Assembly: GCA_024227235.1 (NCBI GenBank)
Contig: JAAEKY010000522.1
Location: 1-51,061, forward strand
Reading direction: 5' to 3'
DNA from: Desulfobacteraceae bacterium
GTDB lineage: Bacteria; Desulfobacterota; Desulfobacteria; Desulfobacterales; Desulfobacteraceae
Length of the DNA stretch: 51,061 nucleotides
Made by a program: the position numbers and the translations under genes. Position 1 is the first letter of the stretch, and each line of letters begins with the position of its first letter. Positions 44,310 to 51,061 of the stretch are shown piece after piece. Below the pieces are notes generated by a model. It was given only the letters and a program-made list of their open reading frames with translations. It did not search any database and was not told the origin of the DNA.

Positions 44310-44726
44310 CTACTGACATTTGCCAAGTCGTTTTCCTGAAATCTTTGTCGTCATTGCCATGCCAGATACATTTACAACAATGGTTCCGTCAAAAGTGTCA
44401 CCACTATAAATCATCTTTCCCTGGCTTGTCATTTTCTGCCCTTCTTGAGTACATTCCATGTCCCAGGTAACCGTTGTACTCGTTTGTTTGATGTTGCTGA
44501 TTTCGCATTCCTGGGTTTCCATATTTTTTTTAGGGATAGGATCCTCATCGGTCATACATTCAACAATCGTCTGAGGAGGAATTGCTCCTGCTGGCATTCC
44601 CGGCATTTCAACAACAGATGTCACTTCATACTGTCCTGGATTAAAATCAAGCCCAAAGCAGGTTGTTGAAAAAAACAGTAAACACCATGCCGCTACAAAA
44701 CTTAAACTTACTCTAGTCAACATCAT
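44310..44726 (-). CDS. DUF3617-family exported protein
   Basis: A protein of about 138 residues with a signal peptide (SLSFVAAWCLLFFSTTCFG). The mature domain is of the DUF3617 type: FNPGQYEVTSVVEMPG, cysteines in VECMTDE, QECEI and MECTQ, and a closing GTIVVNVSGMAM. These exported proteins are of unknown function. I start at 44726, just after GAGGAAAA; two upstream ATG codons are less well placed. Confidence 0.82.
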   Translation of the reverse strand: MMLTRVSLSFVAAWCLLFFSTTCFGLDFNPGQYEVTSVVEMPGMPAGAIPPQTIVECMTDEDPIPKKNMETQECEISNIKQTSTTVTWDMECTQEGQKMTSQGKMIYSGDTFDGTIVVNVSGMAMTTKISGKRLGKCQ

Positions 44727-44839
44727 TTTTCCTCTCATAATTAATATTAAAGTTTTCACTTGAGTAATTTATCATAAAACGTTGTTATTTAGAAGGAATA
44801 ATGTTGCAATATAGGCAGGGTAAAAGATAATACCGATGT

Positions 44840-46804
44840 TCATGATAGTTGTTTTGATATGAGTTTTATATCTGCATAAAACTTTATCATCTCTTCTTTT
44901 GTGAGACCGGATTTACTGAAACGATACCGATTGTGGCACATAAGAAGATTTTGAAGAGGAGCCATAATATCAAGTGTCTGAAGATGATGCCCAATTCTTT
45001 CAAGCCATAAAAAATAGGTTTCATATGGATACTTTGGAAATCCTTTTTGAGTTAATATCTCTTCTATTAAATGAAAAGATACCTTATGGGACACACTATT
45101 TTTTTCTTCTAAAGATTGTGTTTGCAATTTTACTTTTTTTATTTTATTTGATTTTCTCAGCCTGAAAAATAGTATTAAAATCAGCGGGAGTAACAGCCAG
45201 AGACCAAACCGATTCATCAAATCCGCCCCTGTTTCGTGCCTCAATTGTGATAGTTTAAACCCAAAGAATGAAGAAAGATCCATTAATAACGATGATTTTA
45301 TTTCCAGGCTGTCCATTTGTAAAAAAGATGGGGGTGTGGTATCAAAACTTTCCCATTGACCATTAATATAAACTTTTACCCAGGCATGAGCATCTCGCCG
45401 CCGCACAATCAATTGATTCTCCAAATGAGAATATTCATGGGCAATGAACCCAGTTGCATATCGTGCAGGTATTTTTATTTGCCTTAAGATAAGTGCTGTC
45501 GCTGTAGCAAAAAACTCACAATGTCCTGACTTTGTCTTGTAAAAAAAATTTTCTAGCGGTGTTTTAAATATTCCTTTTCCTTTTAAATCCAGAGAATAGG
45601 TATATTGAGATAAAAAGTATTGTTTTACAATATCCAGGATCTCTTTTTCAGATTTGTTTTTAAGCGCCAGTTCTTTTGTTATCTTTACAATTGCCGGCAA
45701 TTCATCTTTAGGGATGAAATAATCCTTCTCCTTTGGCGCTTCGTCATACGACTGATTATCTACATATGAGACAACACTTTTGATCAAAGAGGGCACACCC
45801 TCTACCCGAACGGACTGCAATAAATTCTTTTCACAACCACCAGCACTCATTTGAGAAAGGCTGACAACCCCTGCGGGCAAACTTAAAACAGCTTTATTCT
45901 GTTTAGGTCTGGAATAAATTATCATTTTTTTAGTATTTTTTTGATCTGGATTAATTTGCCAGTAGGTACTACTTTTTTGAGGCGTTATACTGGTGAATCC
46001 GGATCTGGCAAACCAATATGAATTATTATATTGGTTATAGGATGCATTATGAAGCAAATATGCTTGACCTGGGATGTAATCTTCGAATCTTACCCTTAAA
46101 AGGATTTTTCCAGACAACTTAAGTTCTCCAATTTCACCTAAACCCGTCGCTGTTTTAAATGGATTGGTATTATAATAATCAGCATAATATTCCATTATCA
46201 ATCGATTAACTGCCTGGCTTGTTTTGTAAATCCCTTTATGTCCGGCATACCCTGACGCAGCGACTAAAATCATACATAAGGCCCATATATACAATGGGAC
46301 TCTTTTTGTTCTCACCTGCCACAATGCCCAGACAAAAAAGAAGACCACGAATGAGTAATAAAAAGATCCAGTTGGATTAGCCATTCCGGCAGAAAGAATA
46401 CATACAAGGCTATAGATATAAGATACGTCGATTTGTTTTGCTTCATAAAACCGGATCTTCACACTTTTCCTGGCAATAAGAAAGAAAGAGTTGGTATCTA
46501 TTTTACCTTTGGAAGAAAATTCCTGGGCACAAACAATTGGAAAGAATACCAAAGGAAGCCATTTTAAAATTGTTTGAAAAGCTGTTTGTGCTTCAATGGT
46601 TAATGCAATCACAACAGCGCCGGCTAAAAGGACTGTACTGGTATCAACAAATTTATTAAAATCAGACGGCTCAAACTCAAATTTAGTTTTAATTGAACGA
46701 GCAATTTCAAAGGAAACCGCCAGGAGAACAGCGATCCAAAGAATTTGCACCTGCCACCCCCAGAAAAGGACAACTAAACCCAAATAGAAGCGAGGTGATT
46801 TCAT
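44840..46804 (-). CDS. TgpA-like transglutaminase membrane protein (DUF3488)
   Basis: A 654-residue protein. About six TM helices fill the first 200 residues, then a periplasmic part with the transglutaminase core: Cys in KSGHCEFFATATALILRQ, His in RRRDAHAWVKVY, and Asp in FDTTPP. One more TM (about 548-565) and a C-terminal cytoplasmic helical tail follow. It belongs to the TgpA type found with MoxR and DUF58 partners. The start overlaps the DUF58 stop (ATGA), so the three genes are one operon. Possibly a protease or crosslinking enzyme at the envelope; its target is unknown. Confidence 0.9.
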   Translation of the reverse strand: MKSPRFYLGLVVLFWGWQVQILWIAVLLAVSFEIARSIKTKFEFEPSDFNKFVDTSTVLLAGAVVIALTIEAQTAFQTILKWLPLVFFPIVCAQEFSSKGKIDTNSFFLIARKSVKIRFYEAKQIDVSYIYSLVCILSAGMANPTGSFYYSFVVFFFVWALWQVRTKRVPLYIWALCMILVAASGYAGHKGIYKTSQAVNRLIMEYYADYYNTNPFKTATGLGEIGELKLSGKILLRVRFEDYIPGQAYLLHNASYNQYNNSYWFARSGFTSITPQKSSTYWQINPDQKNTKKMIIYSRPKQNKAVLSLPAGVVSLSQMSAGGCEKNLLQSVRVEGVPSLIKSVVSYVDNQSYDEAPKEKDYFIPKDELPAIVKITKELALKNKSEKEILDIVKQYFLSQYTYSLDLKGKGIFKTPLENFFYKTKSGHCEFFATATALILRQIKIPARYATGFIAHEYSHLENQLIVRRRDAHAWVKVYINGQWESFDTTPPSFLQMDSLEIKSSLLMDLSSFFGFKLSQLRHETGADLMNRFGLWLLLPLILILFFRLRKSNKIKKVKLQTQSLEEKNSVSHKVSFHLIEEILTQKGFPKYPYETYFLWLERIGHHLQTLDIMAPLQNLLMCHNRYRFSKSGLTKEEMIKFYADIKLISKQLS

Positions 46805-48156
46805 ATGCGGCCCAGCTCTTTTTGGATTTGTCCGATTTGAACCACTTTAATATGGGATAGTGAGTTTATATCCTTTAATATTTTTTCTTCTATTTTGATT
46901 TTTTCATTTGTCATCACAATAACAAACACTGGTACCTGCGCCTGTTTAAATATCTGATAGATTTTTTTATGACCATCACACCAGTCTAAAAAAACACAAA
47001 TAGAACCGGAAAATTTTTCAATATTCGCCTCTAAAGCCGGCACAAGGTCGATAATAGTTTTATTTTCAATAGGTTCTACACAGGCTATGATCTCAAGCAT
47101 CTTCTCAGAATGGGCAAGCCCCCTGCCCGATGAAAACGTATATACCTGATTGCCTACAAACATTAAATCAAGAATTGATTCATGCGTCTGCATTGCGCTG
47201 ATATAGGAAGATGCAATACTGACTGCCTCTTCAAAAATGATTTCATTGTCTGAACTGGAAAATGTATCTAGAATGAGCGCATGCCTTACAAAATATTCAT
47301 CTTCAAATTCTTTAATCACAAGCTCATTGGTTTTGGCAAAGGTTCTCCAATGGATATTTCGCAATGGATCACCCGGCCTATACTGGCGCAAAGACATAAA
47401 TTCATCTGAATTTCCAATAGATGAAGCAAGGCTGATCCCTCCCGGATGATATTGTCTGGTAGACATAAGCTGTGGTGTTTCAAGCTGATACCGCTTTGGC
47501 AATACAAGTAACTTTTGCGGTTTTTTAATGGTTAACAACCGACAAAACAATCCTAAAACGTCTGGCCTGGCTAATGTTATGCTTGAAAAATTAAGATATC
47601 CCCGATAATCAGGACGAAAATCTGATCGGATACGGATGGTTTCACCTGCAGGCAAGTCCGGTAGTTCAATGGGAAAAAAATGAGTTTTCTGATTTTTTTG
47701 AACCATCCACAACCACCGATAATACATGGTTTTACGATCCCAAAAATTCCGAAGGTGCTCAAAAGGTTCTTTTTTTGACAGCAGTGTTTCAAAGTTAGGT
47801 CTTGGATCGGTAATATCCTCATAAAGGATAAGCCCTTTTTGGGATTCTGATGATACATTTATAATTTCAATTTCATAAAAAACCGTGTCATTTGTTGTCA
47901 CGTATTCAGGAAGGATACGATTGACTCGCACTTTGAATCTTAACGGTAACACGCTTAAAAAAAAGGATGCAGTCAAAACAGACATACAAAATGCAAAGGC
48001 CTGGTACACTGTTGTTTTAAGGATACTAAACCCGAATATCCCTGAAAGAAATATTGCGGTTATCACCATTACACCAACCGGTGTAAAATGTCGTTTACGC
48101 CAACGCCTTACATCATAAAACCATTTATAGGCATTATATAAAAATCGCTCAAGCAT
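46801..48156 (-). CDS. DUF58-domain protein
   Basis: A 451-residue protein with two N-terminal TM helices (about 26-65) and a DUF58 domain whose landmark is LRQYRPGDPLRNIHWRTFAK. A von Willebrand-like C-terminal part follows (IKEFEDEYFVRHALILDTFS). DUF58 proteins regularly pair with MoxR ATPases and are thought to act in assembly of protein complexes. It sits between MoxR (7 bp) and TgpA (4-bp overlap). Confidence 0.9.
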   Translation of the reverse strand: MLERFLYNAYKWFYDVRRWRKRHFTPVGVMVITAIFLSGIFGFSILKTTVYQAFAFCMSVLTASFFLSVLPLRFKVRVNRILPEYVTTNDTVFYEIEIINVSSESQKGLILYEDITDPRPNFETLLSKKEPFEHLRNFWDRKTMYYRWLWMVQKNQKTHFFPIELPDLPAGETIRIRSDFRPDYRGYLNFSSITLARPDVLGLFCRLLTIKKPQKLLVLPKRYQLETPQLMSTRQYHPGGISLASSIGNSDEFMSLRQYRPGDPLRNIHWRTFAKTNELVIKEFEDEYFVRHALILDTFSSSDNEIIFEEAVSIASSYISAMQTHESILDLMFVGNQVYTFSSGRGLAHSEKMLEIIACVEPIENKTIIDLVPALEANIEKFSGSICVFLDWCDGHKKIYQIFKQAQVPVFVIVMTNEKIKIEEKILKDINSLSHIKVVQIGQIQKELGRI

Positions 48157-48163
48157 ACCAGGT

Positions 48164-49114
48164 TTATACCGGAACCGGGATACTCTTTAAAATATCTTCT
48201 ACAATTCTCCTTGCCGTAACACCTGAAAACCTGGACTGGGAATCCAGCATCAACCTGTGGGCAATGACACTAACAGCAATTTCCTGGATTTGATCCGGAG
48301 TAACAAATGTCTGGTTGTCAAAAAGTGCAAGGGCAGATGCTGTCTTCATTAGGGCAATGGATGCTCTCGGGCTTGCACCAAGGAGAACCCCTGGTTTTTC
48401 ACGGGTTTCATTGACAAGATCCACAATATATTCCTGCAATTCCTTTGAGATATAAACCTCTTTCACCATCTGCTGCAGCTTTGAAAATTCTTCCCGGCTG
48501 ACACAGGGCGTAACCTTGTGAATCGGGTGGTTGTGTTTTTGGCCGGACAATACTTCCACCTCATGATCTTTTCCCACATATCCAAGTTGAAGCTGCATCG
48601 CAAAACGGTCCATCTGAGCCTCTGGAAGCGGATATGTCCCCCTGGATTCAATGGGATTTTGAGTGGCAACCACAAAGAACAAATCCTCTAGACCCAAAAG
48701 GTTCCCATCAATACTCACTTGGCCTTCAGCCATGGATTCAAGTAAAGCAGACTGGGTTCTTGGCGAAGCCCGGTTAATTTCATCGGCTAAAAGTATATTG
48801 GTAAAAACCGGTCCTTTATGAAGTTTAAAAACCTTTTGAGATGGATCAAAAATTGAGACCCCCAAAATATCAGATGGCAACAAATCCGGTGTAAACTGAA
48901 TCCGTTTAAACTCTGCATCAATGCTTTTTGCCAATGCTTTTGCAAGGGTGGTCTTTCCTGTTCCAGGATTGTCTTCCAAAAGGATGTGCCCACCGCTTGC
49001 AAATCCGGCAAGGATATATCGAATACATCTTTTTTGGCCTTTAATGACGGTCTCTACATTTTGGGATAAACGATTGAAAATATTTTGGGCCCAGAGAGTG
49101 TCTGATTCTTCCAT
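48164..49114 (-). CDS. MoxR-family AAA+ ATPase
   Basis: A 316-residue AAA+ ATPase of the MoxR group. Walker A is in EDNPGTGKTTLAKALA, Walker B in ILLADEINRASPRTQSALLE, sensor 1 in FFVVATQNPIE, and the closing ASPRASIALMKTA. MoxR proteins act as chaperone-like motors that insert cofactors or assemble complexes with DUF58 partners. It leads the operon, with AAGGA before the ATG. Confidence 0.95.
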   Translation of the reverse strand: MEESDTLWAQNIFNRLSQNVETVIKGQKRCIRYILAGFASGGHILLEDNPGTGKTTLAKALAKSIDAEFKRIQFTPDLLPSDILGVSIFDPSQKVFKLHKGPVFTNILLADEINRASPRTQSALLESMAEGQVSIDGNLLGLEDLFFVVATQNPIESRGTYPLPEAQMDRFAMQLQLGYVGKDHEVEVLSGQKHNHPIHKVTPCVSREEFSKLQQMVKEVYISKELQEYIVDLVNETREKPGVLLGASPRASIALMKTASALALFDNQTFVTPDQIQEIAVSVIAHRLMLDSQSRFSGVTARRIVEDILKSIPVPV

Positions 49115-49517
49115 ATGATTTTCCTTTGAATAAGAACAATGATGTAAGGACTTTAAATTAACATGTTTTTTAAGCTTCTACAATAAAAGTAAAAACTCAC
49201 CCGCAATTCTCGGTAACAAATAATTAACACATTTTAATCACTGTAAATTCTTTGGTGTGATATTAAATAGGGTCTATTAAACGTTGGGTACAAATTCTCC
49301 TGAAGAACAGATCTAATATCTTTTTCTTTTCTGATGGGTTTTACTTCAATCCTTGACCCAGGTATGCCCATCTTGTCAATGGCGCACTTAGAAAGGCTGT
49401 AAATATTGTTGATGAAGTATTCTGACCATTTTGGGAGGCTAATTGACGCAAATGGTCTCCCTCTTGCTCTATCAAGGCTTCAAGGGTCGACTTGACACCC
49501 ATGGAATCAAATATAGA
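49115..49517. other. Region without an intact gene
   Basis: About 400 bp upstream of moxR. On the minus strand two overlapping frames look protein-like without being intact: one carries WSEYFINNIYSLSKCAIDKM, then EVKPIRKEKDIRSV. They may be decayed coding sequence, but I cannot name it. Confidence 0.4.
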
Positions 49518-49814
49518 TTAAACAGTTCTCCTGCGAGTATCAAGCAAGGACAGAAGACCAAAACTAAACAATAGGAATGATTCGGGTATAGGAACTGATG
49601 TGGTAATCTGTCCTCGGCCCGGGTTAGTAGGGTGGAAAATTTGCCATCCCGCCCCTGTGTGTCCAGTGATGAACGCTGTAAATAACTGGTGGAAATGGAG
49701 CACAGAAGAGGTGGAATCAATTTGAGATATTAATTCTTTGTAAAATGATCCTGTCAAAAAAAAGGCGTATCCCTTTGAGGCAGAATTGCCATCGGCTAGG
49801 TTTTTCTGAATCGA
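49518..49814 (-). pseudogene. C-terminal remnant of a PEP-CTERM surface protein
   Basis: A 98-codon frame without a proper start, bounded upstream by TAG at 49815-49817. It ends with SVPIPESFLLFSFGLLSLLD followed by TRRRTV. That is the PEP-CTERM layout: a VPxPES motif, a hydrophobic helix and an Arg cluster. The rest shows only a polar, surface-protein-like composition. It lies directly behind an intact PEP-CTERM gene and its terminator, so it looks like the decayed tail of a neighbouring surface gene. Confidence 0.6.
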
Positions 49815-49876
49815 CTAATTATGATGGAACGTCTCCACCAATAAGATTGGAACAATATCAGGCAGCGCAACAAAAA

Positions 49877-49909
49877 ACCTGGACAAAATGAAATGCACAT
49901 TGTCCAGGT
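49877..49909 (-). terminator. Rho-independent terminator of the PEP-CTERM gene
   Basis: A perfect 10-bp stem ACCTGGACAA / TTGTCCAGGT with a 13-nt loop, followed on the minus strand by a T-run (49872-49876). It lies about 28 bp after the stop of the upstream PEP-CTERM gene. Confidence 0.8.
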
Positions 49910-49936
49910 CGAATTTCCTCAAGAAATCATTCCGGA

Positions 49937-50536
49937 TTATCTTTTATTCTGTCTTCGGAAACCTGTAACAACGAAAAGTCCTAAACCAAGCAAACTTAAA
50001 GATCCTGGCACGGGGACAGGACTACCCACAACCTCGATGCTGCTGAATTTTATGGTCGTTCTGGGATAGATATCGTCAGAGAGGACAAGATCTTCTCCAT
50101 AAAAAGTCATCGCTGAACTTTGAGGATAATTTTTATATATGGTCATAGCCACATCAAATTCTACAAGTTGATACGCCATATATTGCAGTCCAAAATTATA
50201 GACTCCAAAATGAGGGGAGGGATTTGCAACAGAAGCGTCGCCTCCTCCATACTGAAACCACAGATTTTGAATGACCTCTGGAGACAAAATGAGAATAGAA
50301 TCAGGAAAATTTGGTAATTGGTCTATGATTTCAGTTTCGTATGTTATCTCAAATAAATCAATGGTCTGACCAACAAGAGGATCTGGAATTGAGATGGGGT
50401 TGTCAGGGTCTGTTCTATCTAAAACTTCGGCCACAGTTCCTCTGACGAGCTCTGTTGCTAAATAGGCTTGAGCACTGCCAATCGTCAAAAATATAGCAAA
50501 CAGGCAAAAACAGGAAATCAACTTCATCTTTTTCAT
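49937..50536 (-). CDS. PEP-CTERM sorting-domain secreted protein
   Basis: A 199-residue secreted protein. It has a signal peptide (LISCFCLFAIFLTIGSAQA) and a mature domain of beta character (about 25-165). The C-terminal sorting tail is VPVPGSLSLLGLGLFVVTG followed by FRRQNKR, the PEP-CTERM form recognised by exosortases. The start has a clear AAGGAG site 7 nt upstream. No exosortase is visible here. Surface or matrix location is inferred from the tail. Confidence 0.88.
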   Translation of the reverse strand: MKKMKLISCFCLFAIFLTIGSAQAYLATELVRGTVAEVLDRTDPDNPISIPDPLVGQTIDLFEITYETEIIDQLPNFPDSILILSPEVIQNLWFQYGGGDASVANPSPHFGVYNFGLQYMAYQLVEFDVAMTIYKNYPQSSAMTFYGEDLVLSDDIYPRTTIKFSSIEVVGSPVPVPGSLSLLGLGLFVVTGFRRQNKR

Positions 50537-51061
50537 AAAAGTACTCCTTCATACATTGTTATCGTAATCTCTCATCCACTTAAGTAGTGCTATCTTCATC
50601 AACCCCCATGGTGTTAGGTGCAAATAGTAAAGCAAGAAATATACCTTTTTTTATCACACTTAAAAAACCTTAGCTAAAGTACTGTACCGATTTAACTGAG
50701 CGGCTGTATTTGTTCGAATTGCTAAAAAATAATCACTACCTTTAATACGACCAATTTAGCAATAATCAGACCCTTGGTTTAAAAATATCGAACACAGTGA
50801 TCAGTGTTTGTTAGAATACATGCCTAACGACAATTAAATTCCCGAAATGTAAAACCTTAAAAAAATGGTATGACTGTCTAAATCACACTCAAAAGGAGAG
50901 ATTTGGATGGGAACAGTCTACTCCCATATAATTTATTTTCGATTCTCCTTTCCGGGTTTGGGGTTATTTTTTTAGGTAAAAAATAGTGTTATTTTCTAAC
51001 CAGAGAGGGATACACTTCGCTTCACATTCTCTTTGGAGATAAAAAGAATAATTTTTAAAAA
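50537..51061. other. Right-edge region with one possible tiny ORF
   Basis: About 525 bp. It must hold the PEP-CTERM promoter, but no clear box is seen. Near the end AAAAGGAG (50891-50898) precedes a possible 27-codon frame, listed separately. Otherwise no gene or repeat was recognised. Confidence 0.45.
50903..50986 (+). CDS. Possible 27-residue hydrophobic peptide (TTG start)
   Basis: A TTG 4 nt after AAAAGGAG opens a 27-codon frame with one hydrophobic helix (NLFSILLSGFGVIFLG) and a KK end, a common look for small membrane peptides. An ATG at 50907 in another frame gives a less peptide-like 22 codons. It could be chance. Confidence 0.2.
   Translation: MDGNSLLPYNLFSILLSGFGVIFLGKK

Overview
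The window reads as a chromosome segment of an AT-rich, anaerobic-type deltaproteobacterium, most likely a member of Desulfobacterales (Desulfobacterota). The evidence is the many two-component systems, PilZ proteins, a multi-cysteine 4Fe-4S protein, PEP-CTERM/VPLPA-CTERM surface proteins, and an MglA/MglB small-GTPase module. The lineage is inferred from gene style; no marker gene settles it. I found no rRNA, tRNA, CRISPR array, or intact transposase or integrase.

Layout. 1-4.8 kb: the 3' end of a large unidentified protein, then a membrane histidine kinase and its sigma54-type response regulator. 5-6.6 kb: a VPLPA-CTERM surface protein with a PilZ gene behind it. 6.8-8.8 kb: a DksA/TraR-type zinc-finger protein, then shikimate genes aroE-aroK. 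8.8-11.6 kb: a double-Cache hybrid kinase, convergent with aroK. 11.7-12.8 kb: two more PilZ genes. 13-22.7 kb: a long co-directional run holding an MglB-like Roadblock protein, an MglA-like GTPase, a PATAN/DUF4388 protein, several unknown small proteins, a repeat-rich CheW-like protein, a PilB/GspE-type ATPase and a zinc-ribbon/Cache/HAMP membrane protein. 22.8-24.3 kb: a convergent zinc-ribbon/DUF3426 membrane protein.

24.6-28.8 kb: a 4Fe-4S protein, then an HDOD-kinase-receiver operon. 28.9-32.1 kb: a polyamine block on the minus strand: a SpeD-like protein that appears to be two AdoMetDC domains fused in tandem, SpeE, a GNAT acetyltransferase and a DUF2156 protein. 32.5-35.7 kb: proA-proB and a metallo-beta-lactamase-fold hydrolase. 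36-38.5 kb: a cupin, a small membrane protein, a CI/LexA-type repressor interrupted by an in-frame amber codon, and a secreted unknown. 39-42.2 kb: a threonine-dehydratase-like enzyme, an unknown, a rhomboid protease and a second metallo-hydrolase. 42.6-44.7 kb: a chemoreceptor with its Cache domain at the C terminus, and a DUF3617 protein. 44.8-49.1 kb: a MoxR-DUF58-transglutaminase operon. 49.5-51 kb: a PEP-CTERM protein, a decayed PEP-CTERM relic and apparently non-coding DNA.

How it fits together. The 13-22.7 kb run is the best candidate for an undescribed multi-gene system. It places a polarity-type GTPase switch, PATAN and CheW-like scaffold proteins and a secretion/pilus ATPase in one transcription direction, without pilin, PilC or PilT, and it lies beside PilZ genes that keep the c-di-GMP-binding signatures. 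The tandem SpeD fusion is the most interesting single protein: its second domain keeps Ser, His and Cys at the same spacing as the catalytic residues of the first.
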